In this document: positions 44,921 through 54,827 of the stretch, in pieces
How the letters are laid out: the number at the start of each line of letters is the position of its first letter
Numbering within the stretch: position 1 is the first letter of the stretch
Assembly (NCBI GenBank): GCA_033816765.1
Contig: CM066296.1
Coordinates: forward strand, 2,418,001 to 2,482,000
From: Nothopassalora personata
Taxonomy: Eukaryota; Ascomycota; Dothideomycetes; Mycosphaerellales; Mycosphaerellaceae
Direction of reading: 5' to 3'
Length of the DNA: 64,000 nt
Translations under genes and position numbers: made by a program
Notes under the pieces: generated by a model
What the model saw: the letters and a program-made list of their open reading frames with translations, nothing else
Told to the model about the DNA's origin: nothing
Database searches by the model: none

Positions 44921-45115
44921 TAGCTGACTTGTCCGCCAAGAGACCAAGAGCCATGGGCCGCTCAAGCCGGTCTAGATCCACCTTAGCCGGACAAGTGAAT
45001 TTAGCGTGGAAATCTTCCCACACGATATGATCCTGCCGCGTGACGCTATCCTTCGAACATCCTTGCATCAACTCTAGACAACAACATCATCAATATACAG
45101 ATAATTTCTGCAGTC

Positions 45116-47308
45116 ATGGGCCAGCCATCTCAGCCGGCGTCAAATGCCTTGTTATACTGCACTTATGCCGCATTCCTGTCAGATATCACCAGCATGATGC
45201 CGTCCGTCACTGGCTAACACAAGGACAGGGTCTTTGGTCTGGCTGTTGCATACAGACTTCGCGGGCAGACGAAGACTGAATGGTTGTCAGCGAACAGGAC
45301 TCAGAAGGGTACTGCGACGAGATCGATGCAATCTTTGGCACAGCACGAATAGTCCAGCACTGACTTCTCGCAGCAATTCCTCTAGCCTTGAACTTCATCG
45401 CGTCCGGTGAGTGTCGCATCGAGGCTCTACAGCCCACATGAAGCGGGGTAACGTATCGATCGAAGTTCGACTATCCTCGATGACTACGCCGATCAGGCAG
45501 CACAAGGTTCGTACGCTGGCATTTCGTGGCATCGCGCTCCCGGCACCGTCGTCGGACAAGTCGAGAGCGCGGTGAGCAGCACTGCGGGCGCTGATCGTGG
45601 AGATGTGGTTGTGTTGGTATGCATACCTGGCTTTGTCAGTGTGCCACCGACATGCAACACTTTCGCGTGACGCTGAGATGAACCGCTACGACTCGATCAA
45701 GATAATGCTTGCGTGGGAAATGTGCTGCCGCTTCCCCTCCCCTGCTCATTTACGATTTGTTGATACTGACCTCAATCAAGCTCTGGGCTCTGGCATCTTG
45801 TTCACATATCCGAACATCGCTGCAATTGCTGGTGTGCAGGGACTTCTGGTCTATGCACTTTCTTCAGGCCTACCACTCCTCATCTTCGCGGCTCTTGGGC
45901 CGATTCTGCGAAGGAAGTGTCCGGATGGATTCGTCTTGACTGAATGGGCGAGGCAACGATATGGAGCTATCACGGCACTGTACTTGAGCTTCTTCAGGTG
46001 CGATTGATTCTTCTCAATCGCCAGTCACTCTATACTAACATCGTATAGCTGCGCGACGATCTGGCTATACATGGTCGCCGAGCTATCTGCGTTGCAGCAA
46101 GTCGTCAACCTGCTCACCGGCCTCAATGGTCTGCCGGCGGTCATCGTACAGTGCTTCATCACGACCGTCTATACTGCTGCGGGTGGTTTCCGTGTATCAT
46201 TCGTCACGGACAACGTACAGGGAGCGATGGTACTACTCTTTCTGGTCATTGGCACCGTCACGATCGCAGTCACAGTGAACATTGACACGTCACTGATCCC
46301 GGTATCGAAGTACCTGGAACCCAGCTTGCTCGGCTGGCAACTGATCTACATCCTGCCCGTGGCCATCTTGACGAACGACTTCTTCTTGTCTGGATTCTGG
46401 ATGCGAGCTTTCGCTTCGAAGACTGACAAGGACCTCTGGGTAGGAGTCAGCATATCTGCTGTAGTCGTGACGATCGTCGCGACCCTGGTCGGTGTATCCG
46501 GTCTCATCGCTGGGTGGTCTGGAGTACTCGGTGTCCCTCCGGTCGCTTCTGGTATCGAGCTGTTCACTTTGCTCGGTACACTTCCAGCCTGGGTCGTCGG
46601 CATGTAAGTTATATCTTGCCATGCTCTGTGCACTATCAGTACTGACCTTTTGTTAGCATTCTAGTCATGGTCGTGACGCTCAGCACAGCCGCGTTCGACT
46701 CTCTGCAGTCTGCCCTCATCTCTACCGGCTCAAACGATTTCTTCAGGAATAGGCTCAACATCTGGACCGTACGACTGATGGTTGTGATCCTGATTGTGCC
46801 CACCGTAGTCGTTGCACTGAAGAGCCCGAGCGTCCTGCAAATCTACCTGATCTCCGACATCATCAGCGCCTCTATAATTCCATGCCTAGTCATCGGTCTA
46901 AGCTCCAAGGCATACTTCTGGCGAGGCTTTGAGGTAGTCACTGGTGGTCTTGGCGGTATTCTCTCCGTCTTTCTCTTCGGATTAGTGTACTACAATGGCA
47001 ATGCGTCGAGGGCGGGAAATCTACTCATCTTGGCCGAGGGCCTGTATGCGAGCGACTGGTCCGTGTTTGGTGCTTTCGTGGCGGCACCAGTGGGAGGCTT
47101 GCTCTTCTCGATCGCAGGTTGTGCTGGTAGGATTGGGTTCCAGTGGGTCGTGGCGAAGGTACGCGGCTCTCGCTTCATTGCGCTCGCTCGTGACGAGGCG
47201 CCCACAGCGGCCTTTGAGCCGGAAGAGCGCTCTAGCGTGGATGATGCTGCTTCGGCAGGTCCGTCGCATGGACGCAGGAGTGGTGTCATGTTCACGAAGC
47301 AGCCATAG
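45116..47308 (+). CDS. Sodium:solute symporter (SSS) family transporter
   Basis: Six exons were deduced: 45116-45177, 45229-45308, 45374-45406, 45781-45997, 46049-46603 and 46657-47308, giving 532 residues. All introns are GT-AG; the third is 374 nt while the others are 51-65 nt, and exon 3 is only 33 nt. The protein has about a dozen membrane helices. Family blocks include YRLRGQTKTEWLSANRTQK, SALGSGILFTYPNIAAIAG, MVAELSALQQVV, VSFVTDNVQGAM and ILTNDFFLSGFWMRAFASKTDKD, typical of fungal SSS proteins related to urea and proline permeases. It would import a small solute with sodium or protons at the plasma membrane; the solute is unknown. The acidic C-terminal tail is cytoplasmic. Confidence 0.87.
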
Positions 47309-47696
47309 GCGAGAGGGCCAAGCAAGCTGGTCAGTGGGAGGAGAAGATATCGGTACGTTCAACGTCGAGGCGTAGCAATGCATTGAAAGTCGTGTGGAAG
47401 GTTTATGTACGAAGAAATAGGAAGAAGGAAGAAGGAGAGCATGTGGGAGACGTATGAAGTGACGATACATCAGACGTGACCGAGCTCGTTTCGCTTCCGG
47501 GAAGCCCACATCTGTAGGCGGCTGATCCATCTTTGAGAACTTGAAGGCCTACTTGCAAGTTGTCTCCGCTACAGAACCTCAACCTGACGGCACACCCGGC
47601 GCTCGCCGCCAGAATGTCGCACCTTCGAGCCAGGAGCTCAAGATCAGGGAAAAAAGCAAGCTTCCTAAGCAGGTACCGAAATGATCGTCTTTGCCG
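47309..47696. other. Convergent 3' intergenic region
   Basis: This lies between the stop codons of the symporter and the dehydratase. A purine-rich stretch (GAAGAAATAGGAAGAAGGAAG) lies near 47,410-47,435. No gene. Confidence 0.5.
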
Positions 47697-48746
47697 TCAA
47701 GGGAAGAATTTCTCCACATAACCCTTCAGAATCTCCAGACTCAACCCACTTCCGCCACAAACCACAACGACAACCTTACTCTCCGCCGTCAACTGCGGCA
47801 TCAACTCCCTCAACTTCGCGGTATAGCACACGGCCAGCGCAACGCCACAGCTAGGCTCCACCAGAATCCTCTCACTATCCGCGAAACGGCGACATGCATC
47901 GACCGCATCTTTATCGTGCAGGACGGCGCAAGTCACGGCTGCTTTGTCCATGGCATATTCGAAAGCGACGCGAGAGACGGTCCTTGCTCCCAGGGTGGTA
48001 GCGATGGAAGTGATGGCCGGGAGAGTGATGAGTTCGCCGGCCTGAACCGACTGTGCGAGAGAATCGGCGCCAACGGTCTCGGTGGCGATGACGTGGGGTC
48101 GTGACTCGGTGTACTTTGAGGCGATGCCGTGCATGATGCCGTTCAAAAGACCGCCGCCGCCGACCGAGCAGATGATGGCATCGGGCGCGGAACTGTTGCT
48201 CGAGTTCTTGGCTGTTGGGTAATGACGATCGACTTCTGGTAGTTGCTTTGCAATCTCGTGGACGACTGTCGCATTGCCAGCCCAGATGTCTGGATGATCG
48301 AAGGGCGGTGCGTAGAGTGCATTCTCGCCAGCTTCTTGTGCGTTCGGTAGGAGAACTTCTTTCAGGTGCTGGTCCGCCTCGAACCAGGACTTTCCTACCT
48401 GGATGACATCTTTGGCTCCAGCATCGCGAAGCTTCTGAATCATGTAGTCCGACGTCGAGAGCGGGACGACAATCGTTGCTGGGCAGTCAAGTGTGACTGC
48501 TGCGTGTACACAAGCCAGTCCTGCATTTCCACCAGAAGAGCAAAAGAAGTGAGTAGGCTTTCCGTTCCCGTGCTTTGCGTTCTCGGCAAGTCTTGCTTTG
48601 AGAAAATTCCCCACGCCTCGACTCTTGAACGATCCGGATGGCTGTGTGTTCTCGAGCTTGAGGTAGACGTTGCACCCAGCCGCCTTTGATATGGTTCGGG
48701 ACCACAGGAGAGGTGTTTCGATCCAGGGTAGTTTGTTCTCTGACAT
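47697..48746 (-). CDS. PLP-dependent L-serine/L-threonine dehydratase
   Basis: The start MSENKLPWIETPLL at 48746 is chosen over an in-frame ATG 29 codons upstream because the family begins there; this gives 349 residues. The enzyme deaminates serine to pyruvate or threonine to 2-oxobutyrate. The PLP lysine is Lys41 in SGSFKSRG, the substrate loop is SSGGNAGLA, and the phosphate-binding loop is VGGGGLLNG. EPSCGVAL and VVCGGSGLSLE lie near the C-terminus. It has no regulatory ACT domain, so it resembles the short catabolic type (Cha1-like) rather than biosynthetic Ilv1. The catabolic role is inferred from length. Confidence 0.93.
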   Translation of the reverse strand: MSENKLPWIETPLLWSRTISKAAGCNVYLKLENTQPSGSFKSRGVGNFLKARLAENAKHGNGKPTHFFCSSGGNAGLACVHAAVTLDCPATIVVPLSTSDYMIQKLRDAGAKDVIQVGKSWFEADQHLKEVLLPNAQEAGENALYAPPFDHPDIWAGNATVVHEIAKQLPEVDRHYPTAKNSSNSSAPDAIICSVGGGGLLNGIMHGIASKYTESRPHVIATETVGADSLAQSVQAGELITLPAITSIATTLGARTVSRVAFEYAMDKAAVTCAVLHDKDAVDACRRFADSERILVEPSCGVALAVCYTAKLRELMPQLTAESKVVVVVCGGSGLSLEILKGYVEKFFP

Positions 48747-49784
48747 GGTGCCTTGGCGATGCCAATAGTCAAAAGCCCGTGAGCTCGAACAGCAATCGAT
48801 CCTCCGATGAGAACGACGCCTGCCGCTCAACACGCTTTATGTCCCGAGTGCAAAGTTGAGGAAATTGTTCGATGTGATTCTTAATGTCACTTTTCGTGAA
48901 AACACTGGTACTCTTCACGCCCTTCAACACGCATTCACCGTAGGGTGCACACTTGTTAGCTAGTAGACATTGATGACTGACTAGATCGGTACAGTTTATC
49001 ACCACATACTTGTTGTTTGACGACGATGATTTTTTTTTGTGCAGGGAACTCTACATCGGCCTTTGGGCAGGTGCCGCGCTGCTTACATAACCAACAATGC
49101 TATGGCTGTGGGCAGAAACAAACGACCAGTCATGCTATGGGCGATGGCACTTCGCGTGCGGAGAGTTTGCACACTCGTCTCCGAAGTCCTGGACTTTAGC
49201 TGTCGATCAGGTGCACGTGTAGTCGTACAACTGCATCATTCAACATGGCCTTGTCGGCGACGACAAGTCCGCGAGCATTCTTACCTTGGAGATGGTGAGG
49301 TCTCTTCTGTCGCAAAAGACACTGTGCTCCTCGGAGATGGGCCACTCTACATGCAGTACTCGTTCAGTTTCCAGACCTGCTGTGCCCCCTGTTGCGTCTG
49401 CCTCCAGATATATTGGGTCAAGGAGGTTGCGCGAAGGAAGCTCCAGCCGCAGGACAAGATGTCTTGGACAGTCATTGAGAAGGTGATGAGAGATGCGCAG
49501 TCCCTCATATCAGGATTCGGCAAGCGAAAGTGTTCCGGACGACCCCTCACAGATATTGGTGGCATAGTTGGTCGAGCCCGGCAGGCTTGGAAGATATGTC
49601 GCTCCAGCAGCTGGACAAGTGTGATGTACTCGCGCATGTATGGGCGCAAGGAACCTGTGGTCCAAGGTATACGGGCTCTTGTGGCAGTCATCGAGACGCT
49701 ACCCATGCATGAAGGGCGGCCAACAGCGATCAGCGCAATGACGAGACGAAGACACCAAGTATGCTCCGTGTGCTCGGCCGAGCC
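48747..49784. other. Intergenic region between dehydratase and isoaspartate methyltransferase
   Basis: About 1 kb without a supported gene. A long plus-strand frame (49039-49956) exists but runs antisense into the methyltransferase 3' end and has no recognisable domain, so it is not called. A run of nine T lies near 49,029-49,038. Confidence 0.4.
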
Positions 49785-50615
49785 TCAGTCCTCCGGTGCA
49801 TCGGTCAGCGGCACATACCGCACGCCATACTTCTTCCTCTTGGTCACCTCACCAGCCTCATCTTTATCCACAACCCAGATGTCTTGCACAAAGTCCTCTT
49901 CAACGGGTATGAACAGCCGACCCGGAGCTTTCAACTGGTCGACCAAGTCCTGCTGATGTCCCGCCGCTGCGGCACCCACATGTATGGCATCATACGGCGC
50001 CTCTTGTGCCCACCCCTTTCGTCCGTCGCCTTTCACATACTTAATTACACCACTCTGTATCAACTCTTTGCCTTCTCGGCTCTTGCTCGTGTTGGTGATA
50101 GCCATGTCTACTAGAGGTTGAATATGCTCAATGCCCACCACGAGCCCACCTGGCTTGACGAGCTCGGCAAGGACGTGGGTAAGGTATCCGCTGCCGCTGC
50201 CGACGTCTAGGACTTTCGCGCCGGCGTTGAGATAGGGCAGTAACGATTCGGCGGCATCGGCGTGTATGTGTGGGGCACTGATGGTGGCTCTGTGGCCAAT
50301 CGTTTGCGGCGAGTCTTGATATGGTGCTGAGGGAGCATAATGAGCTCGATCGACGGCTTTCATTGCGTTCTTCACTCGCTCGCTGGTGATGAGGCCGTTG
50401 GCGAAGAGGTTGTCGACGAGGGAGGCATTCGTCGTGCCGCTTGATCGCCAGGCCATACTGGAAGTGGTGCTGAAGGCCTTGACGAGTCGTCTCCGTATGG
50501 ACGCAGCAGCGCGACAATGAATGATGGCCAGGGTGCAGGCTGATGGAGCACTCAGGCTGGTCTGTTTCTGAAGGGCAGTAGGTCGGTTGAAGTAGAGCTT
50601 CACAGATGCTATCAC
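49785..50615 (-). CDS. Protein-L-isoaspartate O-methyltransferase
   Basis: The frame is 276 codons from the first ATG, with a second in-frame ATG at residue 54 (50456) that begins the conserved family N-terminus MAWRSSG. The enzyme repairs isoaspartyl residues in aged proteins using S-adenosylmethionine. The SAM motif is VLDVGSGSGYLT and the substrate block is DRAHYAP with SPQTIGHRATISAPHIHA. GDGRKGW, IHVGAAA and LKAPGRLFIPV follow in normal order. The 53-residue extension has no acidic residue and many Arg/Lys/Ser/Thr, ending RRRLVKAFSTTSS, as in mitochondrial presequences. Both cytosolic and mitochondrial forms are possible. Confidence 0.93.
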   Translation of the reverse strand: MIASVKLYFNRPTALQKQTSLSAPSACTLAIIHCRAAASIRRRLVKAFSTTSSMAWRSSGTTNASLVDNLFANGLITSERVKNAMKAVDRAHYAPSAPYQDSPQTIGHRATISAPHIHADAAESLLPYLNAGAKVLDVGSGSGYLTHVLAELVKPGGLVVGIEHIQPLVDMAITNTSKSREGKELIQSGVIKYVKGDGRKGWAQEAPYDAIHVGAAAAGHQQDLVDQLKAPGRLFIPVEEDFVQDIWVVDKDEAGEVTKRKKYGVRYVPLTDAPED

Positions 50616-51072
50616 TCTGATGGCCGACGCCTTCTTTCATGTGTGAGACGAAGTCACGTTCGGGGTACTGCATCGCCCCGATCAAGAGCTTGGGTGAAGC
50701 TGTCCCGCATCTCCACCTTCGCTTTCCCTTCAACAACCCTGCAACACTCGTTGTTGCTGCAGTCGGGTCGCATGATCTTTGATGGAGCTGGCCGCTATCA
50801 CTCTGCCACGCTGACGACCTGCTGCATCGGTTGTTTGACCCCGTTGGCGCAGCTGCGATGGCGGCATAGCGGGCTATCCTTGACGATACGCAACATCGAT
50901 TGTCAATGAAGCTGTACAGCAGGAAGCAGGGGCACGGGGTTAGGACATACGGTAGAGCAGTACAAAGTAACCTTTGATGCTCTCGATCGCTGTTTCTTAC
51001 CATAGCTTCACTACCACTGTCCAGAGACCTATTTCGCGTAACAGCAGCGATACGGATTCGTAGCCTACCACA
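50616..51072. promoter_or_regulatory. Divergent intergenic region
   Basis: These 457 bases lie between the divergent methyltransferase and aldo-keto reductase genes. No gene or specific site is recognised. Confidence 0.4.
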
Positions 51073-52396
51073 ATGTCACCGAAGTATCCCCAGCGCAAGG
51101 ATCGGCGACGACAATGTCTCAGCCCAAGGTCTAGGGTGTATGGGCATGTCCTTCGCGTATACTTCCTACGGCGGTTATGATGACGAAGAATCCGCGAAAG
51201 TCTTGACAAAGGCTGCTGATATAGGCATTACCTTCTGGGACACTTCCGATGTTTATGGCCCCTATACCAACGAGAAGCTCATTGGAAAGTGGTTCAAGGA
51301 CACCGGCAGGCGGAAGGAGATTTTCCTGGCGACCAAGTTTGGAAACTTGAGGTGTGTGGGAGTAGTAGTCCGCAATGCTTCAAGCGTGTTCGCGCATACA
51401 GCCTGAATGCCAGCCCACGGCATGGTCCTTCTGGCGCGCATGCTCACATTTTGCAACTGTAGGAACGCAGATGGCACACCTGCAGTCCGCGGCGACCGAG
51501 AATGGGTCCATCAAGCTTGTCATGAGAGTCTCCAGCGCTTGGGCATCGATCAGATCGACCTCTACTACCAACATCGCGTTGACCCTACTGTTCCGATCGA
51601 GGAGACGGTGCAAGCAATGGTCGAGCTGAAGAAGCAGGGAAAGATCAGATATCTTGGTCTGTCGGAGTGCTCAGCAGCAACGTTGAGGAGAGCATACAAG
51701 GTGCATCCGATTGCGGCAGCTCAGATGGAGTTCTCGCCGTTTGCATTGGAGATCGAGTCGGAGCAGACCGATTTTCTGAAGACTGCCAGAGAGCTTGGTG
51801 TCAAGATCGTGGCATATAGTCCACTTGGACGTGGCTTTCTCACTGGCACCATGAAAAGTCGCCAAGACTTAGATGAGAAGGTACGTCCTGAAGGAATTAG
51901 AGGTCGAGCAGTGGCGTTGACAGTGGCCGGGTGCGCGAGACATGTTTGGCACAGCGCGCCATGGTCTGGTGCCACGCTGCTCGTATGGTTCACGCTGTCT
52001 CGCTGACATAGCTCGCGCGTTGGTAGGACAACAGAGTCAACCACCCTCGTTTCTCGGAAGAGAACTTCGATGCCAACTTGAAGCTGGTCGAGAAGTTGGC
52101 AAGTTGGGTGCCATGGCTTCTAGAAAAGGCTGCACACCGGGACAGCTTTCGCTTGCGTGGATTTTTGCCCAAGGGTTTGGTGCGACCAATCATAGGGATG
52201 TTTCTAGCGCTGACACTGCTCCAGCGACGACTTCATCCCAATACCAGGCACAAAGCGCGTCAAGTATCTGGAGGAGAATGCAGCGGCCGTCAATGTCACA
52301 CTGAGCAAGGAAGAAGAGCAGGACTTCCGAAAGGCAGTGGAGAGTGTTGGAGGCAGCAAAGGTGCACGCTATCCACCCGCCATGATGGCAAAGTGA
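51073..52396 (+). pseudogene. Aldo-keto reductase (AKR13-like) with two frameshifts
   Basis: Exons 51073-51351, 51463-51882, 52027-52174 and 52225-52396 can be joined by GT-AG introns. The expected NADPH-dependent aldo-keto reductase sequence is visible: GLGCMGMSFAY, the catalytic region [55 protein letters not shown] and IPGTKRVKYLEEN. However, the start MSPKYPQRK is separated from IGDDNVSAQ by an extra base at about 51,100. KLVEKL is separated from KLGAMASRKG by a missing base at about 52,100. No intron explains either. The gene is therefore broken, or the assembly has two single-base errors; the rest of the coding sequence is well preserved, which makes very recent inactivation or error likely. 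Confidence 0.75.
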
Positions 52397-53538
52397 GCAT
52401 GGCTTCTGCCCCTTCGTTTGAGACAGTCAGGCTGATCTGCCTTGCCGTTAGGTGCTTCGGCGACTCACCAGAGATTGGGAGTGCTGCGTCACAATAGGAC
52501 ATCACACATGGCAAAGTCGAGCAACGCGTCTTGGCGTATTCGATAGCGTGGGTGGTGAAGAGGGCCGCCCGATGACGCACGTCGTCATTGAAAAAGTATG
52601 GGGCTTTTGCAGTGATGTGGAACACGGTGTTGCAGCAGCAGACGTGACATTGTACAGCAGGACTTTGCCATGTCGCAACACATGCCACGGCGGGATAATC
52701 AATGTCTGTTATATCTTTCAGACGATGACCTCGACGAGGGCACGTGCTAAGCAGGCTCAATGTGGAAATGGGGGCGCCAGTCGGATTTGAAACAACGAAT
52801 CTTAAGCTGTCATTATACGGTCGCTTGGCGTTTGATAGGGGACCTCGAAACAGTTTGGGGCGTGCATGTAGTGCATCCACTTTGCTCAGGTACTGGTCGA
52901 TGATTTGACGCGGCTCTGAACGCTGCGGGTGATGGCGCTCCTTCCCGCGCCGACTAATTTCCTTGCTGAATACGAGCGGGCCAGCCAAGTACTGCCCCAC
53001 CCCCCGTCGCTCTTTCCCGGTCGACTTTCTCTTCAACCTCACAGTCACCAGCTCGACATCCGACACCAGCGGTATTGCACAGCCTGTCTTTCCACTGCGC
53101 TCCGTGAGCTGCGAATCGATTGGAGTCCACCCACACTCGTTACTTACCCCCCCCACGACGGCATTATCGACTGCCACCGCGCTCGCTTCAGCATTCATTC
53201 CTTAACAAACACCAAGCGATCGCAGCATTCCACACGGCGCAGCGCCCGCATCAACACGTCAAAGTCAGTAGTTGCCACCCCTGTGATTCTAGCCCTTCGC
53301 CTCAGAGAGTGTGATCACGCGCCTGGCTGGTCCGCCAATCCCCCATCTCACCTGAAGTTCATGAAAGCGCGCACAATGGATGTCTTTCACTGAAGAAGCG
53401 ACTTCAGGCAGAAATTGTCACCCAACAACCCACCCTCACTTGCTCCTCCACTCGAACATCACGCGCACGATCCGCAAGCTCACACTAACTCGGCGGGTCC
53501 GACAGTAAACGCAGGCTCACGAATATCATATCGCCAAT
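52397..53538 (+). promoter_or_regulatory. Intergenic region upstream of the GH17 gene
   Basis: About 1.1 kb. A minus-strand frame of 300 codons (52296-53198) overlaps the end of the reductase and has no domain, so it is treated as accidental. The part nearest the GH17 start is C/A-rich, as in leaders of highly expressed cell-wall genes. A run of eight C lies at about 53,148. Confidence 0.4.
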
Positions 53539-54827
53539 ATGAAAGCCGGTCTTCTTCTTACGGGCTTGACCCTCGCCGCGAGCGCCAGCGCTCAGATCCA
53601 CCGCGGCCACCGCCATCATCACAAGAAGAGAGGTGACAATGTCGCCTACCACACCGAGGTCTCTGTAAGCACATCCAGAAACACCGGTAGCGGCCACTGG
53701 GTAGGAGACACATGCTAACAGAACAACTCCAGCAAGTGACCGCCACTGCCGCGAAGGTCGTTGTCTACGTCGACACCAACGGCAACCCAATCTCGACCGA
53801 CGCGCCAGGACAGACTCCAACCGCTGCACCGGCCTACAACCAAGCTAGCCAGCCTGCAGCCAATGACGTGTCAACGGCACCCGCAGCTCCAGCATACACT
53901 GCAGCAAAGAAGAGCAGCTCTGCGCCAGCTGCACCAGCATACAGCTCTGCCTCAGCCAAGAGCAGCTCTGCCCCAGCTGCACCAGCATACACCGCCCCAT
54001 CTGGTGGTAACGGAACCGGCTCCAGCGGCCGCGGCATCAGTTACTCTCCATACAACTCTGATCAATCGTGCAGAACCGCCGATCAGGTCAAGAGCGACCT
54101 GGCCCAGATCACTGGCTACGACTTGATCCGTCTGTACGGTTCCGACTGCAACCAGGTTGCCAACGTTCTCGCCGCTTCCAACGCCAAGCTCTTTGTCGGT
54201 GTTTACGACATCAACAAACTTCAAGACGAGGCCGACACCCTGATCAAGCAGGCCAAGGGCTCATGGGACCGCATCGACACCATCAGCATCGGCAACGAGC
54301 TCGTCAACGGTGGTAAGGCCTCCGTCGACCAGGTCGTGGCCGCAATCAAAAGCGCCCGCAGCATCTTCAAGGCTGCTGGTTACACCGGCAACATTGTCAC
54401 TGTTGACACTTTCGTCGCCATAATTGCCCACCCAGATCTCTGCCAGGCTTCTGATTACGCCGCTGCCAACTGCCACCCTTTCTTCGATGGTGGCAAGACC
54501 GCTGACCAGGCTGGTGACTTCGTCAAGGACCAGGCCCAGCGTGTTTCTGACGCATGTGGTGGCAAGCGTGTCGTCATCACTGAGACTGGCTGGCCAACGC
54601 AGGGCTCGACCAACGGTGCCGCAGTTCCATCCAAGGAGAACCAGCAGGCGGCCATCAGCTCTATCAAGAGCAAGTTTTCCAAGGACGTCTTCCTCTTCTC
54701 CGCCTTCAACGATCTATGGAAGAGCGATTTTGATGGATCGTACGGTAAGTCAGCCCCTCCCTTGTGTTTATCAGTAGTAATTCTGACGTGTTCCCCAGGA
54801 TGTGAGCGCTACTGGGGTATTTTTTAA
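53539..54827 (+). CDS. GH17 family cell-wall beta-1,3-glucanase/glucanosyltransferase-like protein
   Basis: Exons 53539-53664, 53733-54744 and 54799-54827 give 388 residues; both introns are GT-AG (68 and 54 nt). The signal peptide MKAGLLLTGLTLAASASA is followed by a His-rich stretch and a Kex2-type site (HHKKR). An Ala/Pro/Ser linker with three APAAPAY repeats precedes the TIM-barrel catalytic domain. The acid/base glutamate is Glu231 in SIGNELVNGG and the nucleophile is Glu326 in VITETGWPTQG. The last exon encodes only GCERYWGIF, the conserved C-terminus of the Scw4/Scw10/BtgC-like group. It acts on beta-1,3-glucan in the wall. There is no GPI signal. Confidence 0.93.

Noticed and set aside
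49039..49956. 305-codon plus-strand frame
   Set aside because: Its 3' part is antisense to the conserved isoaspartate methyltransferase and the rest has no domain; Cys/Arg-rich shadow composition.
52296..53198. 300-codon minus-strand frame
   Set aside because: It overlaps the last aldo-keto reductase exon in antisense, crosses the promoter side of the GH17 gene, and has no recognisable domain or signal; most likely accidental.
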